Assembly (NCBI GenBank): GCA_021849765.1
Contig: JAJZSM010000060.1
Coordinates: 1 to 8,320 of the forward strand
Direction: 5' to 3'
DNA: 8,320 bases
Origin: Actinomycetes bacterium
GTDB taxonomy: Bacteria > Actinomycetota > Acidimicrobiia > Acidimicrobiales > RAAP-2
Within the stretch, counting starts at the first letter, position 1, and every line of letters begins with the position of its first letter. The notes beneath the pieces are model-generated. The model was not told the origin of the DNA and searched no databases. It worked only from the letters and a program-made list of their open reading frames with translations. The position numbers were made by a program, and so were the translations under genes. This document shows, in pieces, positions 1-6,958 of the stretch.

Positions 1-371
1 GCTCCACCGATGCACGACGTCAAAAGGTTCGTGAAGGAGAGGTCGTTGCCGCCGGCCGTCACCGTGACGAGAGAGGCGTGACCGAGTGCGATTCGCGCAC
101 CGCCCGCCTGTGTTTTGATTTGGCCCGTCGTCGCACCGGCGCAGGCTACGAAGTCGAAGCGCAGGCCCGGCTTACTGCGTGCGATGAGCGCGGGAAAGGA
201 CTCGCGGGACCGCTCACAGCCGGTTGATCCGGGGAGGTACGGCCTGAGGCCGGCACCCGAGGAGTACGAGTCGCCCACCGCGACAAAGTTCGCCCGCGGT
301 GCGGCGCCGGCGGCCGATCCAGCGCACAGTACGGCCACTAGCAAGATGCTCACCATACGGACGCGCGACAT
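1..371 (-). CDS. Secreted SGNH/GDSL-family hydrolase (lipase/esterase), C-terminus beyond the window edge
   Basis: The reading frame is open from an ATG at 371 through the left edge (123 codons seen), so the gene is partial. Residues 1-24 look like a signal peptide: Arg at 3 and 5, then a hydrophobic stretch MVSILLVAVLCAGSAAGAA. Block I of the SGNH family, GDSYSSG, is at 33-39 with Ser35 as the expected nucleophile. CAGATTG at 77-83 gives the block II glycine. TAGGNDLSF at 105-113 gives block III GGND with the oxyanion-hole Asn109. The C-terminal Asp-x-x-His block lies outside the window. Cys52, Cys77 and Cys120 could form disulfides, as in actinobacterial secreted lipases. The family hydrolyses ester bonds in lipids or acyl-glycans; the substrate here is unknown. 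AAAGGAG at 377-383, five bases from the ATG, fixes the start. The family assignment is firm; the specificity is not. Confidence 0.88.
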   Translation of the reverse strand, partial: MSRVRMVSILLVAVLCAGSAAGAAPRANFVAVGDSYSSGAGLRPYLPGSTGCERSRESFPALIARSKPGLRFDFVACAGATTGQIKTQAGGARIALGHASLVTVTAGGNDLSFTNLLTSCIGG

Positions 372-376
372 AGCGT

Positions 377-383
377 CTCCTTT
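377..383 (-). promoter_or_regulatory. Ribosome binding site of the SGNH hydrolase gene
   Basis: On the minus strand this reads AAAGGAG, five bases before the ATG at 371. It favours that ATG over the in-frame ATG five codons later. Confidence 0.7.
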
Positions 384-445
384 CGGCTCGACGCCTGATT
401 TGCCTCGTTAGCGTACCCGGGCCGCACCGCTGGTCGACCGGCCAC

Positions 446-486
446 CGGTGACGTTCTCGATCCGACGGTGAGCGTTCCGGTGAGCG
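446..486. repeat. Short direct repeats CGGTGA(G)CG upstream of the hydrolase gene
   Basis: CGGTGAGCG occurs at 466-474 and again at 478-486, a period of 12 bases. A one-base-shorter relative, CGGTGACG, is at 446-453. They lie 75-115 bases upstream of the hydrolase start, a place where an activator or repressor could bind. Chance is a real alternative, because these are GC-rich 9-mers. Confidence 0.35.
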
Positions 487-657
487 CCGAACCAAGTCAC
501 GCGGTCCACCACCGCCGGAATCACGACCGTGGTGGCGGTCCGGCAATGCCCGTTGCCGATTGACACCGCCGCGCGCGGACTTCGCCGATCCACACGCCCG
601 AGATGATGGAAACCATCGAACGTCACCGCCGGTGTAGTCGGTGGCTGAGCCAACCAC

Positions 658-711
658 GCGTCCGAGCCAACCGTTCGACGCTTCGGTTCACCCACCTTTG
701 CGTCCGAGCCA
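658..711. repeat. Pair of identical 12-mers GCGTCCGAGCCA
   Basis: The two copies occupy 658-669 and 700-711, 42 bases apart, the same spacing as four DNA helical turns. Between them AACCG and CGGTT form a weak 5-bp hairpin (668-687). No function is assigned; this is what stands out in an otherwise featureless gap. Confidence 0.35.
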
Positions 712-1020
712 CACGGCACCACCGACGTCCAGGGATACCGACGCGCGATTGTTCGGTCAGACGACCCGCGACTGTGGGGGTCACCCGCTACGCAGGACCC
801 GTCTCACTCGTCGGCGCCGCTCACCCAGTCACCGACTTTCCGATCGTCGAGCGACTGGTCGACAACGCAACGTGACGCGCACAGCCCCCACCCAACGAAG
901 AGGCGGCGAGATCGAACGGGGCGCGCCAACAGTGAGAGCGAGGTCACGTGCGGCGATCGCATTGACGTACTCCCCACCCGTGGCGACCGTGCCTCGGCCA
1001 TTCCCCCCTCGCGGCACGCC

Positions 1021-1644
1021 CTACGTTCGCGACCCGTCAGGCCCGATCCACCGCCAGATGAGACCATGCAACGCTTCGGGCTCGATTGAGAAGTGCTCGG
1101 ATCCCTCGAGCAGAATCCGCCCGAGGATGGCGGTGCCCGAGTGGGCGGCGTAGGCGCGCGCGTCGAGTTCGGGATTCAACCATCCGAGTCGTTGGGCATC
1201 GACCACTATCGAGACGCGCTCTTCGAGTGCGGCGTCGTGGATCTCGACGAAGCGACGACGGGCCTCGTGGTCGGTGCGGATGTCCGCGAGGACCCGCACC
1301 ATCTCCCACATCGCCTCGGTCGTTTCATCGGATGCGATCTCGAGGTGGTAGGCGTGGAAAGCCTCGACGAAGCGTTCACGGTCGCCGTTCGTAAGTGAGT
1401 CGCGCCACTCACGCAAGTATTTGTGCCGGTCGGACATCAAACGCCGGAAATTCTCGACTTGGGCTTCGGAGATCAGGAACTCGCGTGATGAGTAGTGGTA
1501 ATAGATCGTCGGGATACCCACGTTGGCCCGCTTCGCGATATCGACGATCCGAATCGCGTTGCTCGAGCGTGTGGCAAGAAGCTCGACCGTCGAATTCAGG
1601 ATATGTGTCTTTGTCGCTGAGCTATTTCGTTCAACTCTCGCCAT
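1021..1644 (-). CDS. TetR/AcrR-family transcriptional regulator
   Basis: A 207-residue protein of typical TetR size. The DNA-binding domain is near the N-terminus: a first helix around 12-24 (KTHILNSTVELLA), then the helix-turn-helix at about 31-51, IRIVDIAKRANVGIPTIYYHY, with the family's usual YYHY ending to the recognition helix. The rest is the helical ligand-binding and dimer domain, which diverges too much to name the ligand. GAAGGGG at 1649-1655, four bases from the ATG, supports the start; the stop is TAG. The 190-bp gap upstream separates it from the acyl-CoA ligase gene, so it may have its own promoter and regulate itself. Its 5' half and leader look AT-richer by eye than neighbouring genes (TTTCGT, TATTTC, AATTC stretches), which might mean a different history. 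The target genes are unknown; the ligase cluster or the SGNH hydrolase are the nearest candidates. Confidence 0.9.
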   Translation of the reverse strand: MARVERNSSATKTHILNSTVELLATRSSNAIRIVDIAKRANVGIPTIYYHYSSREFLISEAQVENFRRLMSDRHKYLREWRDSLTNGDRERFVEAFHAYHLEIASDETTEAMWEMVRVLADIRTDHEARRRFVEIHDAALEERVSIVVDAQRLGWLNPELDARAYAAHSGTAILGRILLEGSEHFSIEPEALHGLIWRWIGPDGSRT

Positions 1645-1665
1645 TGTGCCCCTTCGAATTACACC

Positions 1666-1728
1666 ATCACCCTACGGCACCCATTGGTGATTTATTTTCA
1701 CACTTCGCGGGTTTTAACGTATTCATAC
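1666..1728. promoter_or_regulatory. Candidate promoter and operator region of the first tetR gene
   Basis: This AT-richer patch sits 22-84 bases upstream of the tetR ATG. It contains an inverted repeat ATCACC (1666-1671) and GGTGAT (1686-1691) with a 14-base spacer, and a short palindromic GTATTCATAC at 1719-1728. On the minus strand TTAAAA, 17 bases, then TAAATC is a weak -35/-10 candidate. The position fits autoregulation, which is common for TetR proteins, but the arms are short. Confidence 0.35.
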
Positions 1729-1809
1729 ACGGTACTTTGGCGGTGTCACACGGCCCGTGGCCTCGGTTCCACGAGGACTGCAGTGTGATCGCCGACGGCG
1801 GTGTCGGTC

Positions 1810-1826
1810 GTGATGGCCACGATCAC
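1810..1826 (-). terminator. Possible hairpin downstream of the acyl-CoA ligase gene
   Basis: GTGAT (1810-1814) and ATCAC (1822-1826) flank a 7-base loop, 9 bases past the ligase stop. There is no T run, so it is at best a weak terminator. A second small stem, CGTGG/CCACG, lies at 1756-1773. Confidence 0.22.
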
Positions 1827-1834
1827 CGCTGAGG

Positions 1835-3420
1835 CTAATTTCCGCCAGTCGTGCGAAGCCGAAGCACCGCCTTGTTCACCTTGCCAATGTGGGTCTGTGG
1901 TAGTTCATTGACGACTTCGATGGATCGAGGAACCTTGAACGTGGCCAGGTGGGTCCGACAGTGCGCGACAAGTGCGTCCAGGTCGATGTTGGCACCACGT
2001 CGGGGTACGACGAACGCCACGCCGCTCTCGCCCCACGTCGCATCCGAGACGCCCACGACTGCGGCCTCCGCCACGTCCTCGTAGGCGGTGAGGACCCGCT
2101 CCACCTCGACGGGGAAGACATTCTCGCCACCCGAGACGTACATCTCCTTCGTACGTCCGACGATGCGGTAGAAGCCGTCGCCATCGCGCTCGGCGACGTC
2201 ACCGGTGTCGAGCCATTGCCCGACCAGCACCGCCGCGGTCGCCTTCGGGTCGCGCCAGTACCCGGCGAAGACGTTCGGACCGCGAACCCACAGTTCGCCC
2301 CGTCCGGAACCCTCGACCGTGTCGCCGTTCACGTCGCGGATGTCGACCTCGACGTATCGGTACGGCCGGCCCACGGACCCGGGACGGCACGCGGCATCCT
2401 CGGGCAACAGGCAGCAGACATTCGGCGCGGCCTCGGTGAGCCCGTACCCCTGGACCACGGCCACGCCTCGCTCGCGCCACCGGTCGACCAGGGTGCGCGG
2501 CATCGCGGCGCCCCCGACGATGACCGTGTGCAGGCTCGTGAGATCGGCGTCGTCGAACGCGGGGTGCTGGGCCAACATGAGGTAGGTGGTGGGCACCCCA
2601 TCATGGTGGTCACCCCGTGGTGTTGGATCACTTCGAGGACGTGCGGCGCGTCGAATGAGGACTCGAGCACGACGGTCGCGCCGCGCCACCACGCGAGCAG
2701 TGGCTGGACGTTCCAGCCGCCGACGTGGTACTGCGGCAGCACCTGGAGCACGACGTCGTCGCCGGTCATCGGCACCGCCGCGTCGAGCGACCGGTTCGTC
2801 CAGTAGCAGTTCGCGTGGGTCAACAACGCGCCCTTGGGTGTCCCGGTCGTGCCCGACGTCGCAATGAGCAACAACCCGTCTTGCTCGTCGACCGACGGGA
2901 GGTCGCCCGTGGTGCCCAGGGTCACCAGTTCGTCGTTGAGTGATTCGAGGTGCATGGTCACGTGGCTGGCGATCGCCGGATTGGCAGTGACGCGCGGCCA
3001 CTGCGTGGCCGACACGACGATAAGTGAGGGGTCGAAGAGCTCGACCTGGAGTTGCAGCTCGTCGTGGGCGAGGCGCCAGTTGAGCGGCGCGAGGATGAGA
3101 CCGGCCTTCGCGCACGCGAAGAGCAGCACGACGTGTTCGGGGTGGTTCTCGGTGATGCTCGCCACGCGCGCGCCGGGTTCGAGTCCGCGCGCGAGCAGTG
3201 CGAGGGCGAGTCGCGTGGAACGGTGATCGAGTTCGCGGTAGGTCATGGTGCGACCGTGGAAGACAATGGCGACGTGCTCGGGGTCGACCGCGCTGCGGGC
3301 GCCGATCCACTCGCCGACGAGCCGGCCGTCGTTCACCGTCGAGGTCTGGTCCGGCCGATCGTTGGGCGTGCGAGACGCCACGTCACCCCGGGCGGCTCCG
3401 TGGCCGAACTCAGTCGGCAC
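1835..3420 (-). CDS. Acyl-CoA ligase (AMP-dependent synthetase), reading frame interrupted by a -1 frameshift
   Basis: ANL-superfamily ligase that would activate a carboxylic acid with ATP to an acyl-adenylate and then a CoA thioester. Seen in order: N-terminal domain with MTYRELDH; the ATP-binding P-loop SGTTGTPKG at 2830-2856; YGLTE at 2432-2446; DTGDVAERDGDGFYRIVGR with the hinge Asp-Gly region; SGGENVFPVEVE; and the C-terminal catalytic lysine in HIGKVNK at 1880-1882. The N-terminal part and the C-terminal part lie in different frames. They join cleanly at a GGGG run (2596-2599), where one extra G would give MMGVPTTYLM, the usual family sequence. Restored length is about 500-528 residues, normal for the family. 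The start is unresolved: GTG 3420 has GAAGG nine bases upstream and overlaps the tetR stop; GTG 3381 and GTG 3336 are alternatives, the last giving a start NDGRLVGEW close to homologues as I recall them. Fatty or aromatic acid is likely; the substrate is not determined. Confidence 0.85.
2594..2601 (-). other. Frameshift site in the acyl-CoA ligase gene
   Basis: The minus strand reads ATG GGG TGC here. Upstream of the G run the family sequence is in one frame; downstream it continues in the -1 frame as GTG CCC ACC ACC TAC (VPTTY). One missing G in the run, or a -1 slip of the glycine tRNA on GGGG, restores a continuous ligase. Confidence 0.85.
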
Positions 3421-4135
3421 GCTCGGCGACCTTCGGCCCCGTTGTCCCGTTGCTCGACGATTCCGCGGCCGCGTGGCCCCCCAGCATGCGCGCGATGATG
3501 GTGACCATCTCGTTAAAGACCTCGGGCGGGACCTCGTGCGCCTCGTTCCAGAGGATCCAGCGCATTCCGATGGCCTCACCGACGGCGATCAACGACCACG
3601 CCAGCACCATGGGGTCCCCGGCGGCGATCTCGCCGGTGTCCATCGCGTCGTTGAGGGGCGGGATGTAGTTCTCGATGATGGTCTCGTAGTGGTGCCGCAG
3701 TGCCTGAGGCGACACGAACTCGGCCTGACGGATCACCCGGTAGAGCGCCGGGTGCTCGGCCGTGAAGCGGAAGAAACCCGCGAAGCCGAGGCGCTCAGCC
3801 TCCAACCGGGTTGTCGCGCCACGGGCCGCTTCGGACATCGCGTGACGCACCCGCTGGTTCAAGTCGGCGACGACCTCGTCGAAGATCTCCCGTTTGCCCG
3901 AGAAGTAGAGGTAGAAGGTGCCCTGGGCGACGCCCGCGAGCTCGGTGATCTTGACGATCGACGCGTCGTGGTAGCCGACGGCGCCGAAGACCTCCTCGGC
4001 CGCTTCGAGCAAGGCGCGACGCGTGCGCTGGCCCTTTCCCTTGAGCTCACCGCGGGCCAGACGAGGAGCCGCCGTCGTCGCCGCCTTGTCCGGCGGTCCG
4101 ACAGCCCCGGCGGGCGCGCGGCGCCGTTCAGCCAC
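3410..4135 (-). CDS. TetR/AcrR-family transcriptional regulator with an extended N-terminus
   Basis: A 241-residue TetR protein starting at GTG 4135. Residues 1-36 are a basic, Ala/Pro/Arg-rich extension before the usual domain. The DNA-binding domain follows: RTRRALLEAAEEVFGAVGY at 37-55, then the helix-turn-helix SIVKITELAGVAQGTFYLYF at 59-78 with FSGKREIFDEVV after it. The C-terminal part (AEHPALYRVIRQAEFV, IGMRWILWNE) resembles TetR regulators of fatty-acid or acyl-CoA metabolism, which bind acyl-CoA or related ligands; that is family knowledge, not shown here. It lies between scoB (86-bp gap) and the ligase gene, whose likely GTG start overlaps its stop, so it is probably co-transcribed and controls this cluster. 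The extension may be real or the start may be further in; there is no downstream ATG near the domain start, so I keep GTG 4135. Confidence 0.9.
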   Translation of the reverse strand: MAERRRAPAGAVGPPDKAATTAAPRLARGELKGKGQRTRRALLEAAEEVFGAVGYHDASIVKITELAGVAQGTFYLYFSGKREIFDEVVADLNQRVRHAMSEAARGATTRLEAERLGFAGFFRFTAEHPALYRVIRQAEFVSPQALRHHYETIIENYIPPLNDAMDTGEIAAGDPMVLAWSLIAVGEAIGMRWILWNEAHEVPPEVFNEMVTIIARMLGGHAAAESSSNGTTGPKVAERAD

Positions 4136-4149
4136 GGGCGAGCCACCCC

Positions 4150-4187
4150 GTCGTGCGCGAAGCGCCTCGATTGGTCACGAGCACGAC
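4150..4187. promoter_or_regulatory. Inverted repeat in the gap between scoB and the second tetR gene
   Basis: GTCGTGC (4150-4156) and GCACGAC (4181-4187) are perfect 7-bp arms around 24 bases. A smaller stem GCGC-gaa-GCGC (4155-4165) partly overlaps the left arm. It sits 15-52 bases upstream of the tetR GTG and 35 bases past the scoB stop. It could be an operator for the regulator or an RNA stem that tunes transcription between scoB and the downstream genes. There is no T run. Confidence 0.35.
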
Positions 4188-4221
4188 ACTACCGAACGCG
4201 CGACCCGCCCAAGCCGAGCGA

Positions 4222-4857
4222 CTAGTCCAGGACGACCCGAAGCTCGGGCTCGGTCGCGGCGCGCACCTGCTCTACGGTCACGCCGGGCGCGAGCTCGCGC
4301 AGGACGAGGCCATCGGGTTCCACGTCGATCACGCAGAGGTCGGTGATGATGCGCTGGACGCACGTGCGTCCGGTCAGTGGCAGGGTGCATTCGTTGACGA
4401 TCTTGAACGCGCCGTCCTTCGCGGCGTGCTCCATCATGACGATGACGCGCTTGGCCCCGTGGACGAGGTCCATCGCGCCGCCCATGCCCTTGACCATCTT
4501 GCCGGGGATCATCCAGTTGGCGAGGTCGCCCCTCGCCGAGACCTGCATGGCACCGAGTACCGCCACGTCGACGTGACCTCCACGGATCATGGCGAAGGAC
4601 GCCGCCGAGTCGAAGAACGACGCGCCGGGCAGCACCGTCACGGTCTCCTTGCCCGCGTTGATCAAGTCCGCGTCCACCGCGTCCTCGCTCGGGTACGGCC
4701 CGACCCCGAGGATGCCGTTCTCGGCGTGCAGCACGACGTGCACGCCCGCCTCGACGTAGTTGGGCACGAGGGTCGGCAACCCGATCCCCAGGTTGACATA
4801 CTGGCCGTCGACCAACTCCTGGGCCACACGCGCGGCCAACTCCTCACGGGTCCTCAT
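4222..4857 (-). CDS. scoB: 3-oxoacid CoA-transferase, subunit B (succinyl-CoA:acetoacetate type)
   Basis: A 211-residue family I CoA-transferase beta subunit. With ScoA it moves CoA from succinyl-CoA to acetoacetate (or a close 3-oxoacid) through a glutamyl-CoA thioester; cytoplasmic. [13 protein letters not shown] at 22-34 is the nucleotide/CoA-binding start of the domain. The catalytic glutamate is in HAENGILG, Glu46. Further family blocks are [29 protein letters not shown], and [22 protein letters not shown] in the middle of the protein. Length and motif order match ScoB of Bacillus subtilis as I recall it, more closely than PcaJ or AtoA, though a 3-oxoadipate role cannot be excluded. The ATG overlaps the scoA stop as ATGA (4854-4857), which means translational coupling and fits equal subunit amounts. 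The stop is TAG. Confidence 0.95.
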   Translation of the reverse strand: MRTREELAARVAQELVDGQYVNLGIGLPTLVPNYVEAGVHVVLHAENGILGVGPYPSEDAVDADLINAGKETVTVLPGASFFDSAASFAMIRGGHVDVAVLGAMQVSARGDLANWMIPGKMVKGMGGAMDLVHGAKRVIVMMEHAAKDGAFKIVNECTLPLTGRTCVQRIITDLCVIDVEPDGLVLRELAPGVTVEQVRAATEPELRVVLD

Positions 4858-5600
4858 GATCGCACCGTCCTCTTCTCGATGAGCTTCTCGACGCCGGGCG
4901 CGTGGACGACGCGCTGGACGAAGATCCCTGGGGTGTGCACGCGAGCCGGGTCGAGTTCGCCCGGCTCCACGATCTCCTCGACTTCGGCGATGGTGATGCG
5001 CCCCGCGGCCGCACAGAGCGGATTGAAGTTGGCGGCGCTCTCGTGGTACACGAGGTTGCCGTGAGTGTCACCGTATCGGGCGTGTACCAACGCGAAGTCG
5101 GTCCTGATCGCCCGCTCGAGCACGTAGGCGGTGCCGTCGAACTCGCGGACCTCCTTCGCCGGCGACGCGATCGCGATACCACCGGCGCCGTCGTAGCGCC
5201 AGGGCAAGCCGCCCTCGGCGACCTGGGTGCCGACGCCGGCCGGGGTGTAGAAGGCGGGGATGCCCGCTCCCCCGGCGCGCAACCGTTCGGCCAGTGTGCC
5301 CTGGGGCACGAGCTCGACCTCGAGCTCGCCGCTGAGGAACTGGCGCTCGAACTCCTTGTTCTCGCCCACGTAGGAACCGGTCGTGCGCGCGATGCGCTTG
5401 GCGCCGAGCAGCACGCCGAGACCCGCCGCGTCGACCCCGCAGTTGTTGGACACGGTCACCAGGTCGGTGCTGCCGAGTTGGTAGAGCGCGTCGATCAGGG
5501 TGGTCGGAATCCCGCACAACCCGAACCCCCCGACCGCGATTGAGGCCCCGTCGGGGATGTCGGCCACCGCGAGCGCGGCCGAACTGACGAGTTTGTTCAT
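4854..5600 (-). CDS. scoA: 3-oxoacid CoA-transferase, subunit A (succinyl-CoA:acetoacetate type)
   Basis: The alpha subunit, partner of ScoB. Taken from ATG 5600 it has 248 residues, beginning [29 protein letters not shown] near the N-terminus is the glycine-rich CoA-binding loop. Next are [16 protein letters not shown], the block [20 protein letters not shown] with [20 protein letters not shown] after it, and the C-terminal [25 protein letters not shown]. These blocks follow the ScoA family almost without gap, and the length is that of ScoA rather than the shorter AtoD or PcaI. The open frame extends to a GTG at 5618, but AAGGAGGAG lies inside that extension, so translation should begin at ATG 5600 (5 bases after AGGAGG) or ATG 5603. 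It is 45 bases past the hydrolase stop, consistent with one operon. Confidence 0.95.
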   Translation of the reverse strand: MNKLVSSAALAVADIPDGASIAVGGFGLCGIPTTLIDALYQLGSTDLVTVSNNCGVDAAGLGVLLGAKRIARTTGSYVGENKEFERQFLSGELEVELVPQGTLAERLRAGGAGIPAFYTPAGVGTQVAEGGLPWRYDGAGGIAIASPAKEVREFDGTAYVLERAIRTDFALVHARYGDTHGNLVYHESAANFNPLCAAAGRITIAEVEEIVEPGELDPARVHTPGIFVQRVVHAPGVEKLIEKRTVRS

Positions 5601-5605
5601 CATCT

Positions 5606-5611
5606 CCTCCT
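5606..5611 (-). promoter_or_regulatory. Ribosome binding site that decides the scoA start
   Basis: On the minus strand AGGAGG lies here, inside the longest open frame from GTG 5618. It stands 5 bases before ATG 5600 and 2 bases before ATG 5603, so the longer start can be discarded. Confidence 0.8.
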
Positions 5612-5645
5612 TCAACACTTCACGAACAGCGCGACGCGAACAACA

Positions 5646-6875
5646 TCAGTCCACCAGGGATGCGTAGACCAGCTGCTGGATCTCACGGCGAACCGGGTAG
5701 ATCCAGCTCGGCAGAAGTTGAGTGTAGAACCCCACGGTGAGCTCCTCGGTCGGGTCGACCCAGAAGTACGTCGACGCCGCGCCACCCCACGCGACCGTGC
5801 CGACCGACGTCAGACTCTTATTGCGCGGCTGGTCCGCGACCACCGACATGCCGAGTCCGAAGCCCACGCCGGTCTGGCCGACCTCGCTGAAAGAGTCACG
5901 CGCGAAGGTGACCAGATCGCGCCCTTCGGGCAGGTGGTTCTGGGTCATCAGGTCAACGGTGCGACTCGAGAGCAGGCGTACGCCGTCGAGTTCGCCCGCG
6001 CCGAGGAGCATGGACATGAATCGCTGGTAGTCGTGCGCGGTGGAGACCAGCCCACCGCCGCCGGCGAGCAGCTTCGGTTTGCGGGTCGCGGAGCCGGCGA
6101 GCTCGGGCACCAGCACGCTGGCACCGTCGGCGTAGGCGTAAAGCTGCGCGAGCCGGTCGACCTTCTCCTCGGGGCAGTACCAGTCGGTGTCGTGCATCGC
6201 CAAGGGCGTCAGGATGCGGCGCTCGACGAAGTCATCGAGCGACTCGCCGCTCCAGATCTCGATGAGCCGCCCGAGGACGTCGGTGGCGACCGAGTAGTTC
6301 CACGCGCTGCCGGGTTGGAAGAGCAGCGGGGTCGAACACCAGTCGTGGACCGCGTCGACGAGCGAGACGTCCTCGGGGTACGCGAGGTCGTAGCCCAACG
6401 ACCGATAGATCTCGTCGATCGGTGTCAGACGTTGGAAGCCGTAGGTGAGTCCGCTCGTGTGCGACAAGAGATGGTGGACTCGCACGGGCTCGGTCGCCGC
6501 GACCGTCACCGGCGAACGGGCCGGCCCGCTCACGTAGACGCGTGGCGCACGCAGCTCGTCGATCCACTTGCCCACGGGATCGTTGAGGTCGAAGTGGCCC
6601 TCCTCGTAGAGCATCATCGCCGCGACCGCGGTGATCGGCTTGGTCATCGAGTAGAGCCGCCAGATCGTGTCGTCGGTGACCGGCAGGGACCGTTCGCGGT
6701 CGCGGTGGCCCCCGCGACCGACCCAGGCGAGTGCACCACCGCGTGCGACGGTCATCAACCAGCCGCTGAAGTGCCCGCGCTCCACGTAGCGTTCGAGGTG
6801 CGTTCGAATCCGGTCCAACCGTGCGGCATCGAGTCCGACCTCGTGGGGTTCTCGATGGATCTCGAGTTCCTTCAT
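5646..6875 (-). CDS. Serine hydrolase of the beta-lactamase/penicillin-binding-protein fold (class C-like esterase)
   Basis: 409 residues from ATG 6875. The active-site SxxK is SMTK at 76-79 (Ser76 nucleophile, Lys79 general base), preceded by DDTIWRLY. HHLLSHTSGL at 134-143 is the family's conserved block. The second motif is Tyr194-Ser-Val in WNYSVATDVLGRL, where true class C beta-lactamases have Tyr-x-Asn. The third is WGGAAST at 363-369 in place of KTG. This set fits EstB-like esterases and lactonases more than antibiotic-degrading enzymes. There is no signal peptide, so it is cytoplasmic, unlike most beta-lactamases. GGGAGGG at 6884-6890, 8 bases before ATG 6875, sets the start; an in-frame ATG at 6944 would run through the promoter. 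It is the first gene of the scoAB-tetR-ligase set; it may hydrolyse an ester, lactone or amide to feed the ligase, but the substrate is unknown. Confidence 0.92.
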   Translation of the reverse strand: MKELEIHREPHEVGLDAARLDRIRTHLERYVERGHFSGWLMTVARGGALAWVGRGGHRDRERSLPVTDDTIWRLYSMTKPITAVAAMMLYEEGHFDLNDPVGKWIDELRAPRVYVSGPARSPVTVAATEPVRVHHLLSHTSGLTYGFQRLTPIDEIYRSLGYDLAYPEDVSLVDAVHDWCSTPLLFQPGSAWNYSVATDVLGRLIEIWSGESLDDFVERRILTPLAMHDTDWYCPEEKVDRLAQLYAYADGASVLVPELAGSATRKPKLLAGGGGLVSTAHDYQRFMSMLLGAGELDGVRLLSSRTVDLMTQNHLPEGRDLVTFARDSFSEVGQTGVGFGLGMSVVADQPRNKSLTSVGTVAWGGAASTYFWVDPTEELTVGFYTQLLPSWIYPVRREIQQLVYASLVD

Positions 6876-6883
6876 CGCTGCAT

Positions 6884-6890
6884 CCCTCCC
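6884..6890 (-). promoter_or_regulatory. Ribosome binding site of the serine hydrolase gene
   Basis: The minus strand reads GGGAGGG, 8 bases before ATG 6875. This selects it over the upstream in-frame ATG at 6944, which has no comparable site and overlaps the candidate -10. Confidence 0.7.
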
Positions 6891-6927
6891 GACGAACCGA
6901 CTGTGCGTCGACCCACTCACAACGTAC

Positions 6928-6940
6928 CTCATTTTATGAG
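6928..6940. promoter_or_regulatory. Palindrome CTCAT-ttt-ATGAG in the divergent promoter region
   Basis: Perfect 5-bp arms (6928-6932 and 6936-6940) flank TTT. The palindrome covers the candidate -10 of the minus-strand operon and lies just upstream of the plus-strand -35, so a protein bound there could control both genes. A TetR protein from the cluster is a natural candidate, but TetR sites are usually longer. Confidence 0.4.
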
Positions 6941-6958
6941 ACATGATTCACTTGACAT
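6931..6958 (-). promoter_or_regulatory. Candidate promoter of the serine hydrolase-scoAB-tetR-ligase operon
   Basis: On the minus strand ATGTCA (6953-6958, four of six bases of the -35 consensus) is followed after 16 bases by TAAAAT (6931-6936, five of six of the -10 consensus). The start of transcription would fall about 50 bases upstream of the hydrolase ATG. Confidence 0.45.

Larger units (their letters stand above)
372..1020. other. 649-bp intergenic stretch without a convincing gene
   Basis: It lies between the stop of the first TetR gene and the start of the SGNH hydrolase gene, both on the minus strand. Open frames exist on both strands, but their translations are rich in Arg, Pro and Thr and show no family motif, so I read them as chance frames in GC-rich DNA. 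No tRNA or clear intrinsic terminator is visible. It holds short repeats: CGGTGAGCG twice at 466-474 and 478-486 with a related CGGTGACG at 446-453; the 12-mer GCGTCCGAGCCA twice at 658-669 and 700-711; and the 11-bp palindrome CACCGCCGGTG at 624-634. The hydrolase promoter must lie within the part near 372-500, but I could not pick a convincing -35/-10 pair. Confidence 0.6.

Noticed and set aside
685..711. GTTCACCCACC-like stretch resembling a PHO box
   Set aside because: Only one unit resembles the known direct repeat, and the second 11-base unit does not match. It is not next to a phosphate gene.
408..722. 104-codon minus-strand open frame in the same gap
   Set aside because: No family resemblance, and composition like a chance frame in GC-rich DNA. 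It is kept only as part of the described gap.
641..1153. 170-codon plus-strand open frame in the gap before the first tetR gene
   Set aside because: Arg/Pro/Thr-rich with no motif, no good ribosome binding site, and its end overlaps the well-supported tetR gene on the other strand.
2329..3579. Acyl-CoA ligase start at ATG 3579, inside the second tetR gene
   Set aside because: The first 53 or so residues are the out-of-frame shadow of the TetR C-terminus (Arg/Ser-rich, no homology feel). Starts at or below 3420 fit the family length.
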